Origin: Cololabis saira
Taxonomy: Eukaryota > Chordata > Actinopteri > Beloniformes > Belonidae
DNA length: 64,000 nt
Direction: 5' to 3'
Assembly (NCBI RefSeq): GCF_033807715.1
Contig: NC_084599.1
Span: 3,160,125-3,224,124 of the forward strand
The stretch's first letter is position 1, and every line of letters begins with the position of its first letter. This document shows, in pieces, positions 10,623 to 21,350 of this stretch. The position numbers and the translations under genes were made by a program. A model generated the notes under the pieces. That model did no database searches and had not been told where the DNA came from. It worked only from the letters and a program-made list of their open reading frames with translations.

Positions 10623-11920
10623 TTAAAGGGGACCTATTATGAAAAACAGGTGTTTTCTTGTTTTAACATATATAAAGTGGTCTCCCCTCACCCTGCCAAC
10701 ACAGACAAGATGATACCCCATGAAAATCTGCAGGGTCTGCTCCCCCCACCTTACAGAGTCCCCCAGTGTCATGTGGTTTCTGTGAGCCGTTTGGATTTGT
10801 GCATTTTCTTTACGTCACCAAAATGCAAACCACGCCCTCGGTCTCCTCCGCTGCTGAAACCACGCCCACCACCAGCTCAGCCGGCCGGAGCTCCGCCAGT
10901 GTTTAGCAGCGGTGGCTGTTTCCACAGCGAGGGAGAGTAGAAATGAGGTTTTGCATCGACATTTACCCTCATAAAAGGATCAGTTTCCACAGCACGGACC
11001 CGGCAACTGCACACGAGTCAGCGGTAAGTTCCGTTTTTTTATGTCATTTATATTTGTATGATCTTTGCATGGGCTAAGTATTTAGCTTAGCTCCGGTGTA
11101 CCGGGGCCGCATACGGAGCTGCGGGGGCTGCTCACGGACCGGCCCGGAGAGGAGCTCCGGGCTCGGAGCTCCGAACCCGGAGATCCGAACCCGGAGATCC
11201 GAACCCGGGTTCTCCGGGGGAGAGCCGGACTCGGGGGAGCCGGCGGCTCTATTAGTACCGTAATACATTTTTCTTGTGGTTTCAGATCTTTCAAGCACCT
11301 GGAGCTGTTCACATTCAGAAGACGCGCGGTCCTTCCTTGAGCCAGCAATAGTGCATACATTTTATTTATATATTTTAACAATAAAGTTGCCATTTGTGAA
11401 AATTCAGTGTTGTGATTTCTTTAAAGTTAACATGATTCATTTGTCTCGTAACATAAGAAGTGAAATGATGAGGAATTGGAGTAAATAACCGTGGTGTAAC
11501 TGTTTAGAATTAAATTCAATCTTCCTGTGTGAATTAGTTGAAGACGAGGTGACTAAAGGCTGATTTATGGTTCCGCGTTACACCAACACAGAGCCTACGG
11601 CGTAGGGTACGCGTCGATTTAACGCTGAACCGTGGACACGCTTTGCTACGCAGCCGCTGCTCTTCTCCCCTGGAGGGACGCTTTGTCTCCTCCCCTGCTA
11701 CACGTCATTCAAGCAGCCAATCAGCGCAGAGCCTCATTATCATAGCCCCCCCCGCCCTGAAAATGAAGCACAGAAAAAGGCTTTATTATCTGTAAAACTA
11801 TAGACATGGCCCACAGGCTGAATTTCTGATTTATGTAGAAAGAACAAGCTTTAGATTGTTTTTAAGACATTCAAGGCCTGTTTAAAATATACATTAAATG
11901 CCATAATATGTGTCCTTTAA
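10623..11920. mobile_element. TTAA-flanked TIR element (piggyBac/Kolobok-like)
   Basis: TTAA at both edges, with ends AAGGGGACCTATTATG and CATAATATGTGTCCTTT as inverted repeats. The interior includes a GC-rich zone (11095-11255) with tandem GAACCCGGAGATCC units and carries a 'GCTGATTTATGG' MITE at 11568. No transposase is visible, so it is non-autonomous. TTAA targeting suggests piggyBac or Kolobok. Confidence 0.6.
11568..11635. mobile_element. 'GCTGATTTATGG' MITE, copy 2 (short)
   Basis: GGCTGATTTATGGTTCCGCG is followed by AGCCTACGGCGTAGGGTACG and a degraded right arm, AACGCTGAACCGTGG. Nested in the TTAA element. Confidence 0.7.
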
Positions 11921-12098
11921 TTTAAGAGTACGCTTAAATAAGAAATAACATTAAATAAAATGATAAGAAAAGAGGTAAAATTATAAAAAGCACAAGTTGT
12001 TAAAAAATAAAGTAAAAAAAAAAAAGTATTGAATATACTGTACGCTTCAGTAAACAGTAATGTTTAGTAATGTAAACTACTAATGTAATGTAAAGGGA

Positions 12099-12508
12099 GC
12101 GTATTATCAACCCATCCATCCATCCATTATCTTACCCGCTTTATCCCTTGCGGGGTCACGGCCTCACGGGGGTCTGCTGGAGCCTATCCCAGCTCATTTC
12201 AGGTGAGAGGCAGGAGTTACACCCTGGACAGGTCACCAGTCCATCACAGGGCCACATATAAACACACAAACCATGCTCACAATCACACTCACGCCTACGG
12301 GCAATTTTATAATCATCAATTAACCTAGCATGCATGTTTTTGGACTGTGGGAGGAAGCTGGAGTACCCGGAGAGAACCCACGCAAGCACGGGGAGAACAT
12401 GCAAACTCCACACAGAAAGACCCCTGCCGGGCCTGGGAGTCGAACCGGGGACCTTCTTGCTGTGAGGCAACAGTGCTAACCACTAAGCCACCGTGCGTAT
12501 TATCAACC
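12099..12508 (-). mobile_element. V-SINE, full length, 14-bp TSD
   Basis: On the minus strand it starts with a tRNA-derived head (CACGGTGGCTTAGTGG A box, GGTTCGACTCC B box). The conserved V-SINE core follows (TTTCTGTGTGGAGTTTGCA, CTCCCACAGTCCAAAAAC), and it ends in (GATG)n. GCGTATTATCAACC is repeated exactly at 12099-12112 and 12495-12508, which is the target-site duplication. Its mobilisation would depend on a partner LINE. The perfect duplication suggests a fairly recent insertion. Confidence 0.92.
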
Positions 12509-12647
12509 ATGACCTTTAATTATAGATACAAGAGAGCAGCTCATTGGGCACCGTCAGCCTCTTGCCTGGACCCCAGGCCTCTTCTCTTCAGGCTGGCCAT
12601 CTCTATCCACATTTGAAGTACAGCAAATGGAAAGAGTAGTGTGAGAT

Positions 12648-12727
12648 GGATCATTCTACCCTGATCCGGGTCTGTGATGTCACAGACCTGGATCATTCTG
12701 CCCTGATCCGGGTCTGTGATGTCACAG
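12648..12727. repeat. 42-bp direct repeat, two copies
   Basis: GGATCATTCTNCCCTGATCC plus GGGTCTGTGATGTCACAG occurs twice with a 42-bp period. Each unit carries the TGATGTCA half of a CRE-like word; a regulatory role is not shown. Confidence 0.8.
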
Positions 12728-13222
12728 TCCCAACCTGAACGGCTCATCATTTCAGACTCAGACGCTCCAAAAGAAAGAGAAATGGTGCTGTTAAGTCAAA
12801 GCTTTTGATTCAGAGGTCCCTCCAGGGAGAAAATATGTGCTTTAAAGTGCTTTTGATGTTATATTCTTTTTTAGAGAACTATAAAAGTGAATGTTCCTAT
12901 CAGTATTACAGGTGAAAAGAAATCCTCTCATAACCACTTTCCACCGTTACCTCTAAATATGACATGTTTACCCTCCCATTTATTTCAATATAATGTCCAT
13001 CATTTATTCAGATATTTTAGAAAACTGTGCTTTACGAGTCCAAATCTTTTTCCTCCAGTGGCCTCATACAATCTTGGAGGATGTGCTATCTGCTGACTCA
13101 GCGAACCAGCAGGTAGAAACTGGTTATTTAAGTCATGGATCAGAGTCGTGAAAGCCTTGCTGCTCAGCGAGGACGACGGGTGGTGAACCCTCAACCTGGG
13201 GAGTGTTTAGACTGCACTCTGT

Positions 13223-13380
13223 GTGGAAGAGAATCAGGGCAGGGCAGGAGAAAAATACAAATCATATTTTAGACGAGGGAGATTTTTTTTTCATGATGCA
13301 CTTCGAGAAAAAAGTCCAAATTTGGAGAAAAAAGTCAAAATGTCGAGATTAATGTTGAAGTACAATCGATTGTATTTGAT
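13223..13380. mobile_element. hairpin MITE family, partial copy 2
   Basis: Shares GGGCAGGAGAAAAATA, ATGCACTTCGAGAAAAAAGTC and GTCGAGATTAATGTTG with the family but lacks the mirror arm. It abuts the complete copy beginning at 13391. Confidence 0.65.
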
Positions 13381-13390
13381 GGGCCAGAGG

Positions 13391-13717
13391 TACGGAGGAG
13401 TATTAGGGCCATGCAGGAGAAAAAATATTTGAAAGGGGAAGATTTTTTTTCTTATTGTGCACTTCGAGAAAAAAGTCGAAATTAATGTTGAAATACAATT
13501 TCGAGAAAAAGTCTAAATTTTGTGAATAAAGTCGAAATTTCGCCTTTTTTCTCAACATTTCGGCTTTATTCATGAAATTTTGACTTTTTTCTCGACATTT
13601 TGACTTTTTTCTCGACATTTCAACGTTTTTCTCGAAGTGCATAATGAAAAAAAAAATCTTCCTCCTCTAAAATATTATCTTTATTTTTCTCCTGCCTGGC
13701 CCTAATACTCTTCCGTA
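13391..13717. mobile_element. hairpin MITE family, copy 3
   Basis: Ends TACGGAGGAGTATTAGGGCC and GGCCCTAATACTCTTCCGTA are inverted. The interior alternates GACTTTTTTCTCGACATTT words on one arm with the complementary words on the other. Confidence 0.78.
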
Positions 13718-14082
13718 CAGAGGAGACATTTCGACTTTGAAAAAAAGAAAAATTGTATTTCTTTTTTGGGCTCTAGTGGCCCTTTATTGAGATGCAGACT
13801 GGAAAGGGGTAGAGAGAGAGAACGGGGAAGACACGCAGCAAAGGTGCACGGGCTGGATTCGAACCCGCGACCGCTGCAGGAGGAGGACTGTAGCCTCAGT
13901 ATATGAGCCGCCGCTTAACCCACTGCGCCACCGAGCGGCCCAGAAAAATTGTATTTCAACATTAATCTCGACATTTTGACTTTTTTCTCGACATTTCGAC
14001 TTTTTTCTCGAAGTGCACAATAAAAAAAAATCTTCCCCTCTCAAATATGTTTTCTCCTGCATGGCCCTAAGACTCTTCCGTA
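13718..14082. mobile_element. hairpin MITE family, copy 4, split by a SINE
   Basis: The body runs from 13718 to the right end CTTCCGTA at 14082. It is interrupted at 13762-13941 by a tRNA-derived SINE. It lies directly after copy 3, sharing or abutting its terminus, so this is a small tandem cluster. Confidence 0.7.
13746..13957 (-). mobile_element. tRNA-derived SINE with 16-bp TSD
   Basis: On the minus strand it begins GGGCCGCTCGGTGGCGCAGT (A-box region), has GGGTTCGAATCC (B box) and ends CAATAAAGGGCC ... CCCAAAAAA. AGAAAAATTGTATTTC is repeated exactly at 13746-13761 and 13942-13957, the target duplication. It sits inside the hairpin MITE, so it is the younger event. Confidence 0.9.
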
Positions 14083-14437
14083 CAGCTCACAGACGTACAG
14101 ACGTGGAATCTAAAGAAAAACAGTGAGATTATTTACTTTGTCACTGCATGTTGTTCATGTCCCTGGAGGTCTGGTGTGTGTGCAGACGTGCACGCTGCCA
14201 CGCACGTGCACACTCCCAACACCCAGCAGCTTCACTTCACTCATACTACAGATAATGGCAGTAACCTAGCTGTGATTCAGTCTCAGGGACCTGGAACGGT
14301 TGCTGTTTGTGTCTCTGCTTGTTCTCCTGTCTGTTTGTTTTCTCTCTTACAGATCTCCAAGGCTCGTGTGCTCGTTGTGCGTTTCCATGTGTTTTTCTCA
14401 TTTTAGACTAGCAGTGGACGTCACCCCTCACCCCTCA

Positions 14438-14440
<3 letters not shown>

Positions 14441-14531
<91 letters not shown>

Positions 14532-14549
14532 ATATTATATATATATATT

Positions 14550-14584
<35 letters not shown>

Positions 14585-14642
14585 TATTATATTATATATT
14601 ATTATTATTATATATATAAATATATATATTAAATATATATAT
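14441..14642. repeat. (TA)n tract
   Basis: Long TA run degenerating into TAT/ATTATT mixtures. Strongly self-complementary. Confidence 0.97.
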
Positions 14643-15164
14643 TTATGCAGACAAAGTTAAAAAAAAAAAAAACAAGATAGAAAATAATGGCCAAAGTTGG
14701 CCCTAATCATCAGTTTTCTTGGCTCACCTTTGGCTTTGATTGAAAACATTGAGCTACAGTGAGGTGGTTTGGTTGCTCATGTCCACCAGACATGGCCTAA
14801 TAGTTCATTTCCTTTGAGCCTCAGGATCCTCACAACAACGGCTATATCCCATGTCAGTAGTAGTCTGTTTCTTTAGTGTGTGTGCTTGCCATGCTGAACC
14901 GTGGGAGTGCAGCTGACGCTCCTTTGTTGCAGCCATGGCGTTGCACCATGCATGAAGCTGCAGACCCACAGAGCTGGTTCTTCCTGCTCACTCCAGCTTG
15001 GAGTTTGTCTGAAACTGCATTCTTTTGATACTGTGGCTGGTTTCCCCTCCACGCAGACGCTGGTAAAGCTGAGTTTTCCTGGGCGGCGGGTGATAAATGC
15101 CGGGCCAGACGGGCTCTGCCAACGCTGACACGGGCAGAACTCTGCCTGGAGCTGGGGAGTCATG
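14643..15164. other. no gene recognised
   Basis: Non-repetitive sequence with open frames of up to about 90 codons on both strands. No recognised domain. Confidence 0.4.
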
Positions 15165-15377
15165 AATAGAATAGAATAGAATAGAATAGAATAGAATAGA
15201 ATAGAATATAATAGAATAGAGAGCCTTTATTGTCATTATAATAATATAATGAGATTAAGCAGCAGCTCCATAAAAGTGCACCCATGTAAAAGGCTATGTA
15301 AAAACAAAATAAGAAACAATATACAGACAATATAGACAATATAAATATATATACACTATGAAAATGAATATTGCACA
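15165..15377 (-). mobile_element. LINE/SINE 3' end with (TTCTA)n tail
   Basis: A (TAGAA)n run at 15165-15219 is followed by GAGCCTTTATTGTCATTA. On the minus strand this is a retroposon 3' end with an AATAAAGG signal and a pentanucleotide tail. Confidence 0.55.
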
Positions 15378-15748
15378 TACAGGACTGTCTCAGAAAATTA
15401 GAATATTGTGATAAAGTCCTTTATTTTCTGTATTGCAAAAATGTCATACATTCTGGATTCATTACAAATCAACTGAAATATTGCAAGCCTTTTATTATTT
15501 TAATATTGCTGATCATGGCTTACAGCTTAAGAAAACTCAAATATCCTATCTCAAAAAATTAGAATATTCTGGGAATATTAATCTTAAACTGTAAACCATA
15601 ATCAGCAATATTAAAATAATAAAAGGCTTGCAATATTTCAGTTGATTTGTAATGAATCCAGAATGTATGACATGTTAGTTTTTTTAATTGCATTAACAGA
15701 AAATAAAGAACTTTATCACAATATTCTAATTTCTGAGACAGTCCTGTA
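15378..15748. mobile_element. Tc1/mariner-like MITE, copy 3 (longest)
   Basis: TA-flanked, 367 bp between the TAs, almost perfectly palindromic: each half carries GTCATACATTCTGGATTC, CAACTGAAATATTGCAAG and the terminal CAGGACTGTCTCAGAAAA. This is the best representative of the family in the window. No coding capacity. Confidence 0.88.
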
Positions 15749-15943
15749 CAGTAAGTGAGTGACAGAACATTGCACATGTTTAGACAGGGGTACAAATATA
15801 GTACCGTTGTGACAAACAAGAAACAGTAAACAGGATGATCCTGCAAACAAGGTCATTTGACATAAGATTTCCCGCTCTAGTCTTACTGCCCATTCCGTTG
15901 ATCCGTCCGCCTCAGCGCTGCGATTGATTCATGTGTCTCTGCT

Positions 15944-15984
15944 GGAGGAGGGGGTGGGGGAGGTGGGGGAGGTGGGGGAGGGCA
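15944..15984. repeat. G-rich 9-bp repeat
   Basis: Four tandem GGTGGGGGA-type units. The proline run on the minus strand is an artefact. Confidence 0.85.
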
Positions 15985-16085
15985 CAGAGCTGATTGTAAA
16001 CTGTAAGAGGTGTGCAGCAACTGGGACAGATTATGTCTGCGGAAACGAAGACTGCAGGATCCCACCCATCCCCCACGCCGTGCAG

Positions 16086-16124
16086 ACACACACACAGCCA
16101 CACACACACACACACACACACACT
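16086..16124. repeat. (CA)n microsatellite
   Basis: CA run interrupted by one GC dinucleotide. Confidence 0.95.
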
Positions 16125-16484
16125 ACTACTCACTTGCGCCTGCCTGGTCACCACACTGCAATAGATAGATTGTTCCCCACCCCCTCTCCTCTGCTCAGTC
16201 ATTCAGACCTGGGAGAGTCAATAACACGCTGACATCATCACGGCTCTGCTAGGATACAGGGCTGCCTTTATTCCAGCAGCCATACCAACCACAGCCAGAG
16301 AGAAACACCTCCTGCCACGCTGATGAGGCCGCAGGCCCGGCAGCTGAATGCAGGTCAGGAGGTGGAGAAGGTGGACGGAGGACGGAGGAAGAGAGATGGA
16401 TGTTGGTGTGGGGGAGGGGAAGAGTCTGTAGCCACTTTCACACAGAGATCATGCTGTAAAGAGATCGGATTTCTGATCGTATCA

Positions 16485-16690
16485 GATAAAGGCCCTGTCC
16501 CAATCCCCCACTACCCCTACTTTTCAGCCCTACCCCTAAATTGTGCGCGTTCCCGTGAGGGTAGTGGTGTCCCAATTCCTCTTTCCACCTAGGAGTAGTG
16601 GGGAAAACTGGTGTAGTGGCTATGAATCTGTCCCTACGGATGTAGGGATTTCCAATCCTCACTAGCTGAACTAGGGCCAGAAAGATTTCC
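16485..16690. mobile_element. possible short TIR element
   Basis: GGCCCTGTCCCAATCCCC near 16491 and a CTAGGGCC-type right end near 16672 suggest a small non-autonomous element. Many CCCTAC/GTAGGG words could pair. Tentative. Confidence 0.3.
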
Positions 16691-16926
16691 CAGAATGCTT
16701 TTCGTCATCATTTGCGGACTGAATAAAAAAAACATTTCTCATTTTTTTCTCATTTTTTAGTGAATAAAATCAATATTTTGAGTTAGTTTCTGCATAAAAA
16801 TGCGTTTTGATTACATTTTCTAGCGAGAAATATATATTTTACTTTCATAATATTCACTCAGTGAATGTACATAATCACTAGTTTGCCCGTTGTTGCGAAG
16901 TCTTTTTCAAACCTCGCCAGAATAAA

Positions 16927-17095
16927 GGCTGTTTATGGTTCCACGTTACACCAACGCAGAGCCTACGGCGTAGGTTACGCGGCGACGCACGCCGTACGCT
17001 GTACCCTACGCCGCACGCCGTACCCTACGCCGTACCCTACGCCGTACCCTACGCCGTAGGCTCTGCGTCGATATAACGCAGAACCATAAATCAGC
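16927..17095. mobile_element. 'GCTGATTTATGG' MITE, copy 3 (long loop)
   Basis: GGCTGTTTATGGTTCCACG at the left and GCAGAACCATAAATCAGC at the right are the inverted ends. Between them, ACGCCGTACCCT is repeated in tandem about six times, each unit partly self-complementary. Confidence 0.8.
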
Positions 17096-17627
17096 TCCCG
17101 AGCCAGCGGCGCTTCTCATCGCACTGGAGATCCCCCTTTCATCCTACGTCCTGTCCACAGCCTTTGCCACACAATCAGTGCATTTACCTGACATTTGAAC
17201 ATGAAAAAGATGTATTTCATCCGTCTGACTGAGATCTGCGTTTTAAAATGCATGTCTTAGTCTACCTGAACCTGAACAGAAGGTCTCAATCGGACGAGCA
17301 TTCCCTGATGGAGTGATTAAAGTCAAGCTTAGCTTGGAGGTATTTATGTAAGCAGACTGAAAATGGCCCACATGTGGGATCGGACGAAATTAGAATATGT
17401 ACAGAGTTGTGAGGCCGTCCTGTTCTCCATTTGCCATTGTTCCAGTCTGCTGTTGCCAGCTAAAGCACAGATGTTGTGGTGATGTGTGGGGTAACAGGTC
17501 GGCCTCAGGAGTTCAGTGCTGATACGCTGAAAGCCAGTGCTAGAACCACTCACCATGGCCGAGTCTCACATGGGACAAAGGGAGGAGTCTGATTAGCTGC
17601 AGCTCCACTTAAATGTTCATGTAGATT
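17096..17627. other. no gene recognised
   Basis: No repeat family or coding domain recognised. Confidence 0.4.
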
Positions 17628-17700
17628 CAACGGCAATAAAACTGAGGCTCTTCTCATCGGCTCCAAATCCACCCTCACCAAGTCCCAACCCTCTCCTGCT
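17628..17700 (+). pseudogene. LINE reverse-transcriptase fragment
   Basis: Translates as FNGNKTEALLIGSKSTL..., the conserved segment just after the catalytic YADD box in L2/CR1-type reverse transcriptases (N-x-x-K-T-E-x-L-x-I-G). Only about 25 codons survive and no neighbouring RT motifs are seen. A short relic of an inactive element. Confidence 0.6.
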
Positions 17701-17740
17701 CCACCATCACCATGGCCTCCCTACCAAACTCACCGACAGA

Positions 17741-17950
17741 CAGGCAGGTGGAAGCAGCAACGGGATGACCGGGGGTGGGGGGGGGGGTTCGGCACCGCAG
17801 GCCAGCACGCGGCTCCCGAAGCTACGGCCTGCAAACATGCACAAAAAGAGAAAAAAGGGGGGCCGGCACAAGAAACTACAGGAACAATGGACAAAAATGA
17901 TAGCTATGAGATAAATAAAATGTAATAATAAATAAAAATGGAAATGGAGA
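17741..17950 (-). mobile_element. dispersed retroposon segment, copy 1
   Basis: Shares CAGGTGGAAGCAGCA, CCTGCAAACATGCACAAA, AGAAAAAAGGGGGGCC and ATGATAGCTATGAGATAA with 23845-24060 and, reversed, with 63130-63330. The 63-kb copy continues into a 3' end with ATATAAATAAAATTGAA, so this is probably the 3' region of a non-LTR retroposon. Confidence 0.6.
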
Positions 17951-18717
17951 TCCACCAAGGCGCAATGTAACCGCACGTAGGTGAGTGCTGGCCCGTCTCG
18001 ACCCGGAGCAACAAGTGAGTGCAGCAATTCAGATTTTTGACCTGTTTTTACACATACATTAGTCATTATCTAGTAAGACCGCTGAGGAAAAACTCCAGGG
18101 TTGGTTCTGGAACCACTCCCACACCATCAGCTGTCCAATAGATGGAGATTTCTGAAAAGGTGTCATGTTATTCAAACACCACAAAGCCTTGGAATCTGGC
18201 ATGACATGAGTGAGCATAACGATTCAAAATGTCACTCATGTATACTGAGCACAGACCATAACCTCACAGCAGAAACCACATCACAGACCTGCACCACCTA
18301 GCTGTTGTGCACGTTTATCAAAGCCACCATGACATGGAGAAATACTGAACGCCAATGCTACTGGAACAAACAGCGACATTACACCCCGACTGACTTAAAT
18401 ATGCCTGCTGGATTCAGAAAGTCCCATGCACATAGAAAGATTGTGGTGGAACTGAACACAGACTGAGCTTCAGCTGTAGGAAACTACCAACTGCTGCGTG
18501 TGGCATGCAGATCAGACCTTAGAGTGGCCATATACGCTGATTTCCAGGCATCTCATTTTAATCTCTGGCATCTTCTTGCCACTTTGGATCCAACATAACT
18601 CCAAAGGCAAATGTTGGAGAACAAAAGAGACATCAGAACATCCAACTGTAAACCTTCCTGAAACTGAGCAGCTTCGGCATTTTTGATCACTGGAGGGTTT
18701 CCCATACGTAAAGTAAA
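17951..18717. other. no gene recognised
   Basis: Unassigned; open frames of up to about 66 codons without a recognisable domain. Confidence 0.4.
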
Positions 18718-18775
18718 GGCTGAATTATGGTTCTGCGTCAAATCGACGCCGTGCCTACGCCGTCACCGTGAACCC
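18718..18775. mobile_element. 'GCTGATTTATGG' MITE, half copy 4
   Basis: GGCTGAATTATGGTTCTGCG followed by GACGCCGTGCCTACGCCGT. The right arm is missing. Confidence 0.6.
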
Positions 18776-19085
18776 TTCGGACTTCTCTGTCACTCTAATT
18801 TCAGACTTGCAGCAGGTGCAAGCAAATCTGTTATATCACTTTATTTTCCTGTTTTTAGACAAAAATGAAAGGAAAGATGTTTGCTAACCATAGTAAAACC
18901 AAGCCTCTATGTAACTTGTGCGAGGCTGCTGCGTGCAGGGCAGCTGGTGCGAGTCGTGGTCACGGTATCGGACGTGTGAGCGGAGGTTTGGGAGGGCGAA
19001 TAAGCCTGTAGCAGCTGTGGATTACAAACACAACTCAGAGCAGCTAATCTGACAGAGAGGCCTTTCACTGCAGGCCCTACTATAG

Positions 19086-19088
<3 letters not shown>

Positions 19089-19139
<51 letters not shown>
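19089..19139. repeat. (CA)n microsatellite
   Basis: 25 CA units. The minus-strand cysteine/valine frames across it are artefacts. Confidence 0.98.
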
Positions 19140-19141
<2 letters not shown>

Positions 19142-19688
19142 TTTCCTGTGCTGGGTGGGGGAGGGCAGCAGGGCTGGAATGCTGAGCTGGAGATGGAAAC
19201 TCTCCTGGAATGTGGTGGAGGTTGTGTGGGTGGTGCAGGGTGCAGCGTCTGGCAGCTCGGCCTCTGACTGGCTGGCTGTCTGTCTGCATTTCTGTCTTTC
19301 AAGGAATCGTTTAGCACATCGGGACACGTCTGCTTTTTACAAGAGAAATCTGAAGACACACGGAGGAGGGAAACGGCTTCATACGACATATATTCCCCCG
19401 GAACCGAGCACAAATGTAACTCTTTTTAGTACCATGACCGTCCCAAGCAGACGACTGAAATTATATTCATTAGGATTCGGCTCTGTTTAGGTTTTATACA
19501 TCCACGTTCCTGTATTTTCTGTTTGACAGGAAAATAAACATACAGGGTCGAACTTTGAGAAAACACCACAATTAGATGCCGTCCATCAGGTTCCTAATCC
19601 ACCTTCACTTCACATTTGCATTGGCCAAACCAATCTGTCAATGTTCTGATATCAAATACACCTCTAAAATGCTTGAAGCATAAACATA

Positions 19689-20514
19689 TGGCGCTTTTCC
19701 ACCAGCACCTACTCGGCTCGGCTCAACTCGGCCTGGTTTCTTTTCCACTACAATCCAGCACCTGGATCAGAAGTAGGACGTTGGAGTGAAGCTGCTGTGA
19801 TGTATTTGATTGTGTATCTAAAGGAAGAAGACAACAACACTAAAGATGTAGAACCTGGAGGAGATGATAAATGTGCTGCTGGATCTGTGGATTGTGTTGA
19901 TATCAAGTTAAAAAATGAGAGTGAGAGAAGCTTCAAGCAGCGACGACACAAAAAAAAAAAAAAGGCGTCGCTGCTGAGAAGTCAGCTGCAGCCGTGAGCA
20001 GCTATGAAGTGACAGAGTTCGTGGTAGATCTGGTCGTTCCTTATCACCCGTCTAGATCCCTTTTTAATTCTCTCCTCAGCACCAGGTTTATGAACATCTG
20101 ACCCTCAGAGTTGGATCATTAAACAGACTTTTGCTGCCGTTGCTGGTTGAATAAAATGAACAAGAATCCGTCAGAGTCTCTTTCTCTGGTTTTCTCCTCC
20201 TGACTCAGACGTCTGACTCCAACCCCCCGACCAATCGGTGGCCTGTAGTGTGATGATGTCAGATACAGCCGACTCAGCAGCTTAGAACCTCGGCAGAATA
20301 GTTACAGAAAAGTATCTACTCTGTATGTTAGACCCCTAGTGGAGAAGAACCAAACTGAGGAGAGTGTAGTTGGGCTGAGACATGTTGCACTTTAACACAT
20401 GCACATGTTGTTATCTGCACATGTTGCACTTTTTTTTCTGTTTGTCTTCCTCTTTCTTGTTTGACAACTGATTTTCCCCAGAGGGGCCTAGTAGGTACTA
20501 GTGGAAAAGCACCA
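19689..20514. mobile_element. TIR element 'TGGCGCTTTTCCAC'
   Basis: Left end TGGCGCTTTTCCACCAG...ACCTACT and right end AGTAGGTACTAGTGGAAAAG...CCA are imperfect inverted repeats. The interior has a short open frame with a lysine run but no transposase. Likely non-autonomous DNA transposon; superfamily not determined. Confidence 0.6.
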
Positions 20515-20804
20515 TTAGTGTTAGTAAAAACCGCGCTGCTCAAGTTTCTTCTTGGCTTCCTCATCATTGCTCATGTGAAACCTCATTAACGGTTCCCAGG
20601 TGGCACTTCTCCCAGGATGCATCTGGGTATTCAGTTGTCAACAACTGAAGACGGGCATATAGACCCACTTGGCCGTCAAAGTCTTTGCCACGCAGCCTTG
20701 TGATGATATTTACCAACACAAAACCTGTTATCCTTACTAATTAGTTGCTCATCTCCTGTTCTGCAGATTTAGTTTTGGGCAGCTTACCTGCACCATGTGC
20801 TGCT

Positions 20805-21043
20805 GCCTGCCTGCCTGCCTGCCTGCCTACCTACCTACCTACCTACCTACCTACCTACCTACCTACCTACCTACCTACCTACCTACCTACCTACCTACCT
20901 ACCTACCTACCTACCTACCTACCTACCTACCTACCTACCTACCTACTACCTACCTACCTACCTACCTACCTACCTACCTACCTACCTACCCTACCTACCT
21001 ACCTACCTACCTACCTACCTACCTACCTACCTACCTACCTACC
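20805..21043. repeat. (CTAC)n tetranucleotide array
   Basis: CTGC units change into about 55 CTAC units with two 1-3 base slips that shift the frame. Tyr-Leu-Pro-Thr open frames in all three plus-strand frames are artefacts. GTGCTGCTGCCT occurs on both sides of the array. Confidence 0.98.
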
Positions 21044-21159
21044 ATGTGCTGCTGCCTACCTGGCTGCACGTCCTACAGACGTTGCTTGCTCAGTAATGGA
21101 TACGTAAACAAGCAGCTGCAGTCAAGGCTCGGACCGCCAATAGGAAATATAAACAAGTC

Positions 21160-21350
21160 ATTATCTGTATAGCACTTTTAAAACAACCAGGTTGACCAAA
21201 GCGTATCCCAATTAAAACCAAATAAAAACATAGAAAGAAAACTTGAAAGATAACCATAAAACACAAGAACTGTGAAAATAAAATGTGCAGACCTTGGTGA
21301 CAAGCTAATGAGGACCATTCATTAGAATCAGGTGTGACTCTCTGCCCTTG
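21160..21350. mobile_element. retroposon 3' relic and hAT-MITE half
   Basis: ATAGCACTTTTAAAACAACC resembles a common fish LINE/SINE end. From 21291, GTGCAGACCTTGGTGACAAG with TTAGAATCAGGTGTG matches one half of the hAT MITE seen at 54690-54805. Confidence 0.55.

Noticed and set aside
20745..21172. Tyr-Leu-Pro-Thr repeat proteins
   Set aside because: (CTAC)n tetranucleotide array, open in all three plus-strand frames.
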